A stretch of DNA of 22,936 nucleotides from Melioribacteraceae bacterium (GCA_015486905.1 WFQV01000259.1:1-22936); one strand, 5' to 3'. Positions 7,830 through 16,103 are shown, numbered from the stretch's first letter. Notes: generated by a model not told the origin, from the sequence alone. A program made the numbers and translations.

Positions 7830-8861
7830 ATGATTATTTGGAATTTCGTTTTAATTAGTTTGATTAAGATTGTTATTGTGGTTACCATTCTCTTCATTAC
7901 GGTTGCTTACCTTGTGCTCTTCGAAAGAAAGATTAGCGCTTGGACGCAAAACCGGTACGGACCGAACAGAGTGGGATTTTGGGGACTGTTACAGCCCTTT
8001 GCAGATGTTTTTAAACTTTTACTGAAGGAAGACATTGTGCCGGAACAGGCTAACAAATTCCTTCATGCTTTGGCTCCTGCCATTGCTCTCTTCGTTGCGT
8101 TTTCCACTTACGCGGTAATTCCTTTCGGACCGCAGGTAACAATCTTAGGTGAACCGATTAAACTTGTAGTTGCGGATGTTAACATTGGCATTCTTTACGT
8201 ACTTGCCCTTACCTCGCTCGGAGTTTACGGTTTGACAATTGCCGGGTGGTCGTCGGGAAGCAAATATTCACTCCTCGGTGGTGTGCGTTCTTCGGCTCAA
8301 ATGATTTCCTACGAAGTTTCGATGGGCTTCTCCATTGCCGGTGTGCTTTTGTTTTCACAATCTTTAAGACCCATCGACATTGTAAACGCACAGTACGGCT
8401 GGATGTGGAACGCAATTTTGCAACCAATTGGCTTCATTACATTTGTCGTTGCCGCTTTCGCCGAAACAAACAGAATCCCGTTCGACCTGCCCGAAGCAGA
8501 GCCGGAGTTGGTCGGAGGCTACCACACCGAATACTCCTCAATGAAATTCGCTGGCTTCTTCCTTGCCGAATATGCAAATATGATTATTGCCGCCGCGATG
8601 ATTGTTACACTTTACTTGGGTGGCTGGCAAATTCCTTACATCGACAAATTAGGCTTGGGCATTACGCTTACGACAATACTGCAAATACTTGCCTTCATTC
8701 TGAAAGTAGTAATTTTACTTTTCTTTTTTATTTGGGTTAGGTGGACAATCCCCCGCTTCCGCTACGACCAGTTAATGAATTTGGGCTGGAAAGTGATGTT
8801 CCCCCTCTCTTTACTTAATTTGATTTGGGTAGCCGTTTTAATAATGATTTTTAATATTTAA
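7830..8861 (+). CDS. nuoH: NADH-quinone oxidoreductase subunit H (complex I)
   Basis: A membrane subunit at the junction of the peripheral and membrane arms, forming much of the quinone-binding chamber. At 343 residues it has the normal size, with about eight hydrophobic spans. Family hallmarks are FERKISAWTQNRYGPNRVG after the first helix and AETNRIPFDLPEAEPELVGGYHTEY in the central loop, whose acidic residues line the quinone site. SMKFAGFFLAEY then continues into the next helix. The ATG at 7830 is preceded by AGGGAG (7814-7819). It sits between nuoG (17-base gap) and nuoI (10-base gap), clearly one transcript. Nothing essential appears to be missing. Confidence 0.97.
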   Translation: MIIWNFVLISLIKIVIVVTILFITVAYLVLFERKISAWTQNRYGPNRVGFWGLLQPFADVFKLLLKEDIVPEQANKFLHALAPAIALFVAFSTYAVIPFGPQVTILGEPIKLVVADVNIGILYVLALTSLGVYGLTIAGWSSGSKYSLLGGVRSSAQMISYEVSMGFSIAGVLLFSQSLRPIDIVNAQYGWMWNAILQPIGFITFVVAAFAETNRIPFDLPEAEPELVGGYHTEYSSMKFAGFFLAEYANMIIAAAMIVTLYLGGWQIPYIDKLGLGITLTTILQILAFILKVVILLFFFIWVRWTIPRFRYDQLMNLGWKVMFPLSLLNLIWVAVLIMIFNI

Positions 8862-8871
8862 GGATTAAACG

Positions 8872-9366
8872 ATGGTTCCGAAAAAGCGTTACAAAGATTT
8901 AACCTTTTGGGAAAAGATTTACATCCCTGAAATTCTAAAAGGATTAGTTCTTACGTTGAAATATATGTTCAAACCGCGCGCAACAATGCAATATCCCGAA
9001 GAGAAATTTGTCCCTTCCGCATCTTACCGCGGGCGGCCTGTACTTGTGCAGGAAGACGATGGCAGCGAAAGGTGCGTTGCTTGCGGACTTTGCTCGAGGG
9101 TTTGCCCCGCTCTTGCAATTGAGGTGCGTGCTGCCGAGACAGAAGCTGAGAAAGAACGCTATCCGGAAAAATTCGAAATAAATATGTTGCGTTGCATCTT
9201 CTGCGGTTTCTGCGAGGAAGTCTGTCCCGAAGAAGCAATTGTAATGAGCAAAGATTACGAACTTGTATTCACAAACCGCGAAGACGGTATTTTCGGGAAA
9301 GACAAACTCCTTACGCCGGTTGACCAATTAAAAGACAGACTTGAATTTATTAGGAAGTTTAAGTAA
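8872..9366 (+). CDS. nuoI: NADH-quinone oxidoreductase subunit I (complex I)
   Basis: The ferredoxin-like subunit holding clusters N6a and N6b, which pass electrons to the last cluster next to the quinone. Two complete [4Fe-4S] motifs are visible: C68-VA-C71-GL-C74-SRV-C78-P and C108-IF-C111-GF-C114-EEV-C118-P. The 164-residue length is typical. The amphipathic N-terminal segment (EKIYIPEILKGLVLTLKYMF) is the usual membrane-apposed helix. The operon breaks the common G-H-I-J-K order here. No nuoJ follows, and the next gene encodes a T9SS cargo protein. Confidence 0.97.
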   Translation: MVPKKRYKDLTFWEKIYIPEILKGLVLTLKYMFKPRATMQYPEEKFVPSASYRGRPVLVQEDDGSERCVACGLCSRVCPALAIEVRAAETEAEKERYPEKFEINMLRCIFCGFCEEVCPEEAIVMSKDYELVFTNREDGIFGKDKLLTPVDQLKDRLEFIRKFK

Positions 9367-9395
9367 ATTAATATAAAGATTACAAATTTGCATCG

Positions 9396-11072
9396 ATGAA
9401 AGCGATGCTGACATTAATATTGACCCTCTTAATTACAGGTATCTTCTCCGCACAGGTAAACGATGTTTACACAAAGTTTATCGCTCCTAAATTTATTCCG
9501 CAAAACTCCGAGTTTCAAATAACAGCACTCGTTAAAAAAAACACCGATGAAATCGATTCCTTGGAACTTCGCTTGGAAATAAACTCCGAAATAATGCTGG
9601 ATTCTGCGGCAGTTTTAAACGGAGATTCTCTTTCATTAATCGGTTGGAAAGAAAAGGCTTCCGACAACTTCGGGGAAATCGGTTATTCTGTCTTTCTGAA
9701 TTTTCAAGATAGTTTAATTGCCTCTCCGAATTTTGTTGAAGTGGTGTACTATTTGAATTCGGATTCGCGAAGAAAAATCGATTACCGTTTTCATTACCGT
9801 TACAAATTGCTTTCCGATTCTTCCTCTCTTTTCACTCTCCCATTTACTCACGGTGCGGAGGAAGAAATTGAATCTTACAAAATTTCCCAAGCAAAAGGTT
9901 TGGCAAAACTATTGGATAAAAAAGGAACTTTAACCCTCTTCGGAAACTTCGGTGAAGATAATCAAAATTTGATTTTTTCTTACTGGCTGAAATTCAAAAA
10001 GCTCGGCAAGGCAGTTTTCTCTTTCCACCAAGGCGAAACCGACGATTCCCTCTGTGCCGTATCAGTCGGAGATAATGGACTGTTAAAATATTGTTCCGGC
10101 GAAAGTGTGACTATCTTCGAAGATTTTGCATTTTCGCCAAACGCTTGGTACAAGATGGAGTGCTTCGTTGAACCTGCAAACAGTGAAATTTTACTTTTCA
10201 TTAACAACGATTTGCTTGCTGAGAAGAAAATCTTTTCTTCTTATATGATGAATAAAACAACGATTAAAATCAGCTCGCTGAATTCACAGATTATTTTCGA
10301 CGACGTTAAAATACTGAGATACTCCGGTAGTTACGAGAAATTTTTAAATGAGAAACATCGTCTGAAAGATTTACCGGATTCGTTGGCGGTGGTATTCTCG
10401 GATGACTTTAACGAAACTCAAAACGATTCGAAAGAAAATAAATTCGGGATTAGAGCCGGCGACTTAAAATCCGTACCTTCGGATGCACCGGTTTTTGTAC
10501 CCTTGCCGGAGCTGAACCTTTCGATTTATTCCACTTATTATTTCCTCGAATGGAAGGCAGCGGAAAACACTTTCCCCAAAGAGTTTATTTTGGAAAAATC
10601 AGTTGACGGAATTGAATACACGGAAATAAACAGGCAGAGCGTTTCCGAAACCGAAAGGGCAAAAACATTTTCTTTTACGGATGCAAAATCATTTACGGAC
10701 GAAGTAATTTACTACCGTGTACTTCAAACAAACGAAGACGGTAGTGAAGTTTATTCCAATCAAGTAAAAGTGGGGCAAGGCGAAATTGAGGAGTTTTCGG
10801 TTGAGCAAAATTATCCGAATCCTTTCGGGGGCGCCGTAAATTCCATTAGCCCCGTTACAAACATTAAGGTAGAAGTATTCGTGCCCGGCGAATACAAAAT
10901 TTCCGTTTTCGATTTGGTGGGCAAACAAATTCAAGTTCTTTATTCGGGACCTCTCTCGACGGGCATTCACAGCTTTGCTTTCGATGGTGCCGAGCTGCCT
11001 TCGGGAATTTATTTTTACGAGGTTGTTTCCCCACATTCGACAAAAGTGATGAAGATGATTTTGGCAAAATAA
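9396..11072 (+). CDS. Secreted T9SS cargo protein with LamG-like domain
   Basis: A 558-residue protein predicted to pass the inner membrane through an N-terminal signal peptide (MLTLILTLLITGIFSAQ) and the outer membrane through T9SS. Residues ~175-310 (GTLTLFGNF... WLKFKKLG... WYKMECFVEPANSEILLFINNDLL... IIFDDVKILRYSG) look like a concanavalin/LamG-type beta sandwich. Residues ~370-455 look fibronectin-III-like. The last ~85 residues form a type A sorting domain (NYPNPF...YKISVFDLVGKQI...LPSGIYFYEV...KVMKMILAK). Seven residues (478-484) appear to be extra after NPF. ATG 9405 is an alternative start and neither start has a good ribosome site. It begins 29 bases after nuoI and is probably read from the same transcript. 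The binding target is unknown. Confidence 0.85.
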   Translation: MKAMLTLILTLLITGIFSAQVNDVYTKFIAPKFIPQNSEFQITALVKKNTDEIDSLELRLEINSEIMLDSAAVLNGDSLSLIGWKEKASDNFGEIGYSVFLNFQDSLIASPNFVEVVYYLNSDSRRKIDYRFHYRYKLLSDSSSLFTLPFTHGAEEEIESYKISQAKGLAKLLDKKGTLTLFGNFGEDNQNLIFSYWLKFKKLGKAVFSFHQGETDDSLCAVSVGDNGLLKYCSGESVTIFEDFAFSPNAWYKMECFVEPANSEILLFINNDLLAEKKIFSSYMMNKTTIKISSLNSQIIFDDVKILRYSGSYEKFLNEKHRLKDLPDSLAVVFSDDFNETQNDSKENKFGIRAGDLKSVPSDAPVFVPLPELNLSIYSTYYFLEWKAAENTFPKEFILEKSVDGIEYTEINRQSVSETERAKTFSFTDAKSFTDEVIYYRVLQTNEDGSEVYSNQVKVGQGEIEEFSVEQNYPNPFGGAVNSISPVTNIKVEVFVPGEYKISVFDLVGKQIQVLYSGPLSTGIHSFAFDGAELPSGIYFYEVVSPHSTKVMKMILAK

Positions 11073-11087
11073 ATTTGTTGTATTAAA

Positions 11088-12626
11088 ATGCTTTCTAAAG
11101 TATATTCAAGCGCTACGCAAGGCATTGACGCTTACATTGTGGAAGTGGAAACAAATTTGGAAAATCAAATTCCGAGTTTCACTATTGTAGGCTTGCCGGA
11201 CAGTGCAGTAAAAGAGAGTAGGGAAAGAGTTAATGCCGCAATAAAAAACAGCGGGTACTCTTTCCGTCCACAAAAAATTACAGTTAATTTGGCTCCCGCC
11301 GATGTAAAAAAAGAAGGCAGTGCTTTCGATTTGCCTATTGCTTTGGGAATTTTGGCTTCGGAAAATTTTGTGTCTGCGGAAACATTAAAGGACATTATTG
11401 CATTGGGCGAGCTTTCGCTCGACGGCGGATTGCGCAGAATTAAAGGTGCTCTACCGATTGCCGTGGAAGCAAAAAGGAAAGGGTTTCAAAAAATAATTTT
11501 ACCCCTCGATTCCACACGCGAGGCTTCCATAGTCGAAGGAATTCAAGTGATTGGTGCCGAAAATCTTAGGCAGGCAGTAGCTTACCTAAACGACGAGATT
11601 CAATTGCAACCGGTCTTTACCGACAGGGAAAAAATATTCAATCAAGTAAACAAATACCATTTGGATTTTTCCGATGTTAAAGGGCAAGAGAACGTAAAAC
11701 GAGCTTTGGAAATTGCAGCTGCCGGTGGACATAATATTTTAATGATTGGTCCTCCGGGTTCCGGCAAAACGATGCTTGCGAAAAGATTACCGACAATTCT
11801 ACCGCCGCTTACTTTTGAGGAGGCTTTGGAAACAACGAAGATTCATTCCGTTGCAGGGATTCTTTCCAAGGACAAAGCATTGATTACCGAGCGTCCCTTT
11901 CGGAGTCCGCACCACACGGTTTCCGATGCCGCACTTATCGGCGGCGGCTCATTCCCCAAGCCGGGCGAAGTTTCCTACTCACACAATGGTGTTCTGTTTT
12001 TGGATGAGCTGCCGGAGTTCAAGAAAAACGTTCTCGAAGTTTTGCGTCAGCCCTTGGAAGATTTTAAAGTTACCGTTAGCCGTTCTAAAATGTCGCTCGA
12101 ATTCCCCGCTAACTTTATGCTTGCCGCAGCAATGAACCCCTGCCCTTGCGGATACCTTACCGACCCGAATCATGAATGCACATGTACAATCGGAATGATT
12201 CAACGTTACATGGCAAAAATTTCGGGACCTCTTTTGGACAGAATAGACATTCAAATAGAAGTGCCTGCTGTGGATTTCAAAGATCTTTCCTCGAAAGCAA
12301 AAGGCGAACCTTCGGAAGCAATTCGCAAAAGGGTCGTAGCCGCAAGGGAAATTCAGCAAAGGAGATTTGTCAATCATCCGCACCTTCATTCCAATGCCGA
12401 CATGGGTTCGCGGGAAGTACGCGAGTTTTGTCAGCTGGACGAAACCAGTTCGAACTTACTTAAAATGGCAATGACGAGCTTCGGGCTTTCGGCACGTGCT
12501 TACGACAGAATATTAAAAGTAAGCCGTACAATTGCCGATTTGGAGAACAGTGAAAATATTTTACCCCCGCACGTAAGCGAAGCAATACAATATCGCAGTC
12601 TGGACAGGGAACTGTGGAAACGTTAA
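11088..12626 (+). CDS. YifB/ComM-family AAA+ (Mg-chelatase-like) ATPase
   Basis: A 512-residue cytoplasmic protein of the YifB/ComM family. ComM is a hexameric helicase that helps integrate DNA taken up during natural transformation; in other species the role is less clear. The N-terminal ~165 residues form the Lon-like S5-fold (ChlI) domain (TQGIDAYIVEVE...GLPDSAVKESRERVNAAIKNSG). The Mg-chelatase AAA+ core carries Walker A GPPGSGKT (221-228) and Walker B LFLDE (D306, E307). A cysteine cluster CPCGY...CTC follows, as usual in the family, and the helical C-terminal lid has GLSARAYDRILKVSRTIADL. Length is normal and no residue looks broken. It starts 15 bases after the T9SS gene, with no visible functional link to it. 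Confidence 0.95.
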   Translation: MLSKVYSSATQGIDAYIVEVETNLENQIPSFTIVGLPDSAVKESRERVNAAIKNSGYSFRPQKITVNLAPADVKKEGSAFDLPIALGILASENFVSAETLKDIIALGELSLDGGLRRIKGALPIAVEAKRKGFQKIILPLDSTREASIVEGIQVIGAENLRQAVAYLNDEIQLQPVFTDREKIFNQVNKYHLDFSDVKGQENVKRALEIAAAGGHNILMIGPPGSGKTMLAKRLPTILPPLTFEEALETTKIHSVAGILSKDKALITERPFRSPHHTVSDAALIGGGSFPKPGEVSYSHNGVLFLDELPEFKKNVLEVLRQPLEDFKVTVSRSKMSLEFPANFMLAAAMNPCPCGYLTDPNHECTCTIGMIQRYMAKISGPLLDRIDIQIEVPAVDFKDLSSKAKGEPSEAIRKRVVAAREIQQRRFVNHPHLHSNADMGSREVREFCQLDETSSNLLKMAMTSFGLSARAYDRILKVSRTIADLENSENILPPHVSEAIQYRSLDRELWKR

Positions 12627-12813
12627 ATTTCAAAAACAAAAATTACTGTTAGAATTTCCTTTCCCTCAATTGAACGATAAACGTAAATGTGATTTAAGAA
12701 ACACAACCATTAACAAATTCTCATTATTTTTCTTTAAATTGTTTTTGGCTATTTTTTGATTTGAAGAAGCCAAAAATATCTTCTAATAAATCTTTTGAAT
12801 TGTAACTTATCTC

Positions 12814-12818
12814 GGAGG
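12814..12818 (+). promoter_or_regulatory. Strong ribosome binding site of the propeller gene
   Basis: GGAGG lies 5 bases before the ATG at 12824, the best Shine-Dalgarno match in the window. It suggests efficient translation of the secreted propeller protein. The 197-base gap before the gene (12627-12823) is A+T-rich and presumably holds its promoter. I see no hairpin or T-run terminator for the preceding gene. Confidence 0.7.
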
Positions 12819-12823
12819 CAAGA

Positions 12824-15088
12824 ATGAAAAAGCTTACTTTTTTAATTATTTTTTTGATAGCCGGGTTGTTAATAGGGCAAAGCAAACAAAAGTGGGTTAC
12901 GTTCTCTTATCGCGATTACATTAATGTTGTTTCCGCAAGCAATGATAATATCTGGGTAGGAACCGGCGGCGGTATTGTAAAAATCAATAAATCAACCGGA
13001 GAGTACACAGCTTACGATAAAATAAATTCTCCTCTACCCTCAGATAACATTTACGCAATTTACATTAACCCTTCCACAGGGACAAAATATTTCGGCACAA
13101 GTTATGGCGGGGTAATTAAATTAGAAGGTGAACAATGGACTGTAATTCCCATGGACTCGATAATCGGGGTGGATTACGTTTCCTCAATAACTATGGGCCC
13201 ACAAGGTAAACTGTGGGTTGGAATGAACAACGGTGGTCTTGGCGTTTACGACGGAACCAAATGGAAATTTTACGACAATTGGAATTCGGAGCTACCTTCA
13301 AAAACAATTCTTGATATTTTTACCGACCACAACGGCGTAATATGGGTCAGCACAGCGGCGGGACTCGTAAAAATTTCCGGCAGTACTTGGCAAGTTTTCT
13401 CTCCGGCGAATTCAAACTTCCCGAGCTACTTCATTTACGACATTGCCGAGGACAGCCGAAACAATCTTTGGTTTGCAACTCCCGATAAAGGCTTAATTAA
13501 ATTTGACGGAACTAATTACAAAATTTACGACTCATCGAATTCTCCGTTAATTTCTCCACCTCTGGCAGGGGGCGGAACTTGTAAAATTTACAAAGTGGCA
13601 GTCACGCCGAGCGATGGCATCTGGGTCGGAACGTCTAATTACTTATTTTACTACGACGGCACCAACTGGACGCATTACGACAATACGAATTCCACTATCC
13701 CTAATATCTACATCTACGGTTTGTACTACGATTCCGACAATACGCTGTGGGTAGGGACTCCCCGAGGATTGGTCAAATACAAAAATGAAAAATGGAGTGC
13801 AGTGCAAACTTCCGACGCACCGTTCAAAGATCAAATTACAACTATTGTACCGGCAAAAAATAAAACCGTTTGGATTGGAACCGACGGCGATGGGATTTAT
13901 CGTCTTCACGAATTACAATGGGAACATTTTGATTTAAGTAACTTCGGTTTTAGGAATAGAATCTCAAAGTTGTATTTGGACCCCACAGGCGTTTTGTGGG
14001 CAGGGACAATGCAAGACGGGGTTGCTTATTACGAAAATAATGATTGGCACAAAATGGATGACACAAATAATTATTTGACACCTTACGATATTAACGACAT
14101 TGTTTACGATTCCCACCGTCACAAAATTTGGTTTGCACGTGCTTCCAACGGATTGGTTTCCTATGATTTAAATAACGGCGAATGGCAACAAATAATGTCC
14201 TCCGATTCTACCTTTCCCGACAATGATATACATTGCCTTTATTATGACGATTACGATTATTCCTTGTGGGTCGGCACTCATCACGGGCTGGCAAGGTTAA
14301 CACGCGACGAGAATTGGGTTGTTTACGACCCTACAAATTCCGGACTTCCGGGTTACGGAGTTAAACAAATGGTGAAAGATAGGAGCGGTGTGCTATGGGC
14401 TCTTGTACCTTCTTATTGGAACGGAGATAACTGGGACGAAGGTGGCTTGGCAAAGTGGAACGGAACGGATAACTGGACTGCCATAAGCCGTGAAGCTTCG
14501 GGATTAGTACAGAAGGGATTAATGAGCTTAGATGTAGATAATAATAATGAATTGGTAATCGGAACCGACTCCGAAGGGTTGGTTATTTTTTCCGGTGAAA
14601 ATGATTACCGTACTTACACCACTGCAAATTCTCCTTTGCCTATGAATAAAGTTGCTCCGGTTGCAGTAGATTCTGCCGGAAATATTTGGATGGCGAGCGC
14701 TTCGAATTTCCACGAGCAGATTTTCTTGACGGCATTCAACGAAAACGGTGTAGTGCTTGAAGTCAAGAACGATAAAAATCTCATTGCAAAAGGTTACAAA
14801 CTTTTCCAGAATTACCCGAATCCGTTCCCCGCCAATGGCGGGACATGTAACCCCACAACAACAATAAAATATTCAATTCCTGTTGTAGGGACAGCTCACG
14901 AGCTGTCCGTACGTTTAACGGTTTACGACATCTTAGGTCGCGAGGTAGAAACGCTTGTAAACAAACACCAAACTCCGGGGAATTACACGCTGCGGTTCAA
15001 TGCTTCGGGACTACCCAGCGGTGTGTACTTTTACCGTTTAAAAGCCGGTAACTTTTCCGAAGTCAAGAAGATGATTTTAATGAAATAA
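12824..15088 (+). CDS. Secreted 14-repeat regulator-type propeller protein with T9SS tail
   Basis: A 754-residue protein with a signal peptide (KKLTFLIIFLIAGLLIGQS). About 14 repeats of the two-component-regulator propeller (Reg_prop) type follow, each with a core such as IWVGT-GG or LWFATPDKG preceded by NS-LPS--IY-I. Fourteen blades fit two seven-bladed propellers, the arrangement of sensor domains in hybrid two-component systems. Here there is no membrane segment, kinase or response-regulator part. Instead a type A sorting domain (NYPNPF...YDILGREVETLVN...LPSGVYFYRLKAG...KKMILMK) sends it through T9SS to the surface or medium. Three short inserts encoded by palindromic DNA interrupt the expected pattern (residues 245-252, a segment after NYPNPF, and around VVGTAHELSV). 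Strong ribosome site GGAGG; terminator just after the stop. Ligand unknown. Confidence 0.9.
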   Translation: MKKLTFLIIFLIAGLLIGQSKQKWVTFSYRDYINVVSASNDNIWVGTGGGIVKINKSTGEYTAYDKINSPLPSDNIYAIYINPSTGTKYFGTSYGGVIKLEGEQWTVIPMDSIIGVDYVSSITMGPQGKLWVGMNNGGLGVYDGTKWKFYDNWNSELPSKTILDIFTDHNGVIWVSTAAGLVKISGSTWQVFSPANSNFPSYFIYDIAEDSRNNLWFATPDKGLIKFDGTNYKIYDSSNSPLISPPLAGGGTCKIYKVAVTPSDGIWVGTSNYLFYYDGTNWTHYDNTNSTIPNIYIYGLYYDSDNTLWVGTPRGLVKYKNEKWSAVQTSDAPFKDQITTIVPAKNKTVWIGTDGDGIYRLHELQWEHFDLSNFGFRNRISKLYLDPTGVLWAGTMQDGVAYYENNDWHKMDDTNNYLTPYDINDIVYDSHRHKIWFARASNGLVSYDLNNGEWQQIMSSDSTFPDNDIHCLYYDDYDYSLWVGTHHGLARLTRDENWVVYDPTNSGLPGYGVKQMVKDRSGVLWALVPSYWNGDNWDEGGLAKWNGTDNWTAISREASGLVQKGLMSLDVDNNNELVIGTDSEGLVIFSGENDYRTYTTANSPLPMNKVAPVAVDSAGNIWMASASNFHEQIFLTAFNENGVVLEVKNDKNLIAKGYKLFQNYPNPFPANGGTCNPTTTIKYSIPVVGTAHELSVRLTVYDILGREVETLVNKHQTPGNYTLRFNASGLPSGVYFYRLKAGNFSEVKKMILMK
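13556..13584 (+). repeat. In-frame palindromic insert in a propeller blade
   Basis: Compared with the sister blades of the same protein (NSNFPS-YFIYDIA, NSELPS-KTILDIF), this blade has about eight extra residues, PPLAGGGT, between NSPLIS and CKIYKVA. The DNA has imperfect arms CCACCT/AGGGGG and ends in GGCGGAACTTGTAA, which matches 12 of 14 bases of 14837-14850 in the sorting domain of the same gene. Confidence 0.6.
14828..14850 (+). repeat. In-frame palindromic insert in the T9SS domain
   Basis: CCCGCC (14828-14833) and GGCGGG (14837-14842) form a perfect 6-bp hairpin around AAT, followed by ACATGTAA. It encodes about seven extra residues (PANGGTC) between NYPNPF and NPTTTIKYSIP, where most sorting domains of this type have none. 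Confidence 0.65.
14889..14908 (+). repeat. Perfect 9-bp palindrome inside the T9SS coding region
   Basis: GGACAGCTC and GAGCTGTCC pair perfectly around a 2-base AC loop. It encodes the TAHELS part of YSIPVVGTAHELSVRLTVYDILG, a spot where related sorting domains usually pass straight from the SIP strand to the next strand. It lies only 46 bases after the previous palindrome. Confidence 0.7.
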
Positions 15089-15116
15089 TCTTTTTGCAAA
15101 AAACTAATCCATATTG

Positions 15117-15152
15117 AAGCTCCGGGTTCCACCGTAAACTCGGAGCTTTTTT
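15117..15152 (+). terminator. Rho-independent terminator after the propeller gene
   Basis: AAGCTCCG (15117-15124) pairs with CGGAGCTT (15141-15148), with GTT/AAC extending the stem inside, and a run of six T follows from 15147. It lies 29 bases after the stop at 15088. On the - strand the hairpin lacks a T-run, so it mainly serves the + strand gene. Confidence 0.87.
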
Positions 15153-15239
15153 AATTAGTTGCTTCTTAAAAAGTTAAAATGTGTGAAAATAAAGCAAAGA
15201 AACAATTGATAAAAATGCAATATTCAAATTAATTGCGTC

Positions 15240-15929
15240 TTACTGCTTATGTCGTAGTACTTTTTCTAATCCTTCTTTAACATCGGGAGGAAGGGGAGCG
15301 GCTTGTAAATCTTCAATTGTTTTTTGTACGTCGTAATCTATTTTTTTCAATGTGAATTTCCCTTCTTCGAAAATCGCATAGTTCGCTTTCGAATCCTCCC
15401 GCGAAAGCCCTACACTCCCGGGATTAACAACAAGTTTGCCGCCAACTTGTTTTTCAAACTGCAAGTGGGAATGCCCCACAAGAATAAAATCCGCTTTAAT
15501 GTTTAAAACTAAATCCTCGGTAAAGTCTTCGGGGTAAAGATATTCGGAAATATTCCCCGCCGGAGAAGCGTGAGTTAAAAAGAATGTGTAACCCCCTTCT
15601 TTGACGTACAATTCTTTTGGCATTTTACGTAAAAAATCCTTGTATTTTCCCGGGAGAATTTGATTATGCCAAGCGCGCGTTTCTTCTGAAAATCTCCTAA
15701 AACTTCCCATTGAATTACAACTTACTCCGTAACCCAAAGCATTGTCGTGATTGCCGCGTACGTAATAATTAACTCTCTCTCTAATAAAATCCAAGCAAGG
15801 TTTTGGATTCGGACCGTAATCTACCGCATCGCCCAAAAAGAAAATTTTATCGTAATTTTTTTCTTTGTTAAGAACTGTTTGCAATGCGGTAAAATTTCCG
15901 TGAATATCCGAAAGTATTAATATTTTCAT
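15240..15929 (-). CDS. Calcineurin-like metallophosphoesterase (YfcE/MJ0936-like)
   Basis: A small cytoplasmic phosphoesterase of 229 residues with every metal-binding block in order: D8-I-H10 in SDIHGN, GD34 in FLGDAVDYG, GNH61D, TH in FLTHAS and GHSH in LVGHSHLQ, with the closing NPGS. Members of this group hydrolyse phosphodiesters in vitro; the cellular substrate is usually unknown. The frame is open 18 codons further upstream to ATG 15983, but those residues (MDIVCYFCRLRKLITGKD) do not look like a domain start, while MKILILSDIHGN is the family's typical beginning. I therefore place the start at 15929. The gene diverges from the fur-like gene across about 174 bases, which must hold both promoters. 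Confidence 0.93.
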   Translation of the reverse strand: MKILILSDIHGNFTALQTVLNKEKNYDKIFFLGDAVDYGPNPKPCLDFIRERVNYYVRGNHDNALGYGVSCNSMGSFRRFSEETRAWHNQILPGKYKDFLRKMPKELYVKEGGYTFFLTHASPAGNISEYLYPEDFTEDLVLNIKADFILVGHSHLQFEKQVGGKLVVNPGSVGLSREDSKANYAIFEEGKFTLKKIDYDVQKTIEDLQAAPLPPDVKEGLEKVLRHKQ

Positions 15930-16071
15930 ATCTTTGCCTGTAATTAATTTTCGTAACCGACAAAAATAACAAACAATATCCATTCGGCAATTCTAATCTT
16001 TTGTGAAAAACATTTTAACGGGAGGAAAATTTTTTAATTGAAATTTGCATTTTAAAAATTAATTAGTTAGA

Positions 16072-16087
16072 TTAGAAATATTCTTAA
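16072..16087. promoter_or_regulatory. Possible Fur/PerR operator before the regulator gene
   Basis: TTAGAA-ATA-TTCTTAA is an imperfect A+T-rich inverted repeat ending 16 bases before the start of the Fur-like gene. Its size and base content fit an autoregulatory PerR-type box, but in DNA this A+T-rich a chance match is quite possible. Confidence 0.3.
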
Positions 16088-16103
16088 ATAGGAATTATTC
16101 AAA

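Noticed and set aside
8246..8740. 164-codon + frame inside nuoH
   Set aside because: It is a shadow in another frame of a strongly conserved membrane protein; its Cys- and Arg-rich translation is not protein-like.
8944..9327. 127-codon open frame antisense to nuoI
   Set aside because: It lies entirely opposite a well-supported gene, has no domain-like pattern, and is explained by the codon bias of the real frame.
11979..12389. 136-codon open frame antisense to the YifB gene
   Set aside because: It is complementary to the conserved AAA+ core; its sequence looks random and has no start context.
15930..15983. Upstream 18-codon extension of the metallophosphoesterase
   Set aside because: The family begins at MKILILSDIHGN; the extension is not signal-like or conserved-looking, so the start at 15929 is preferred.
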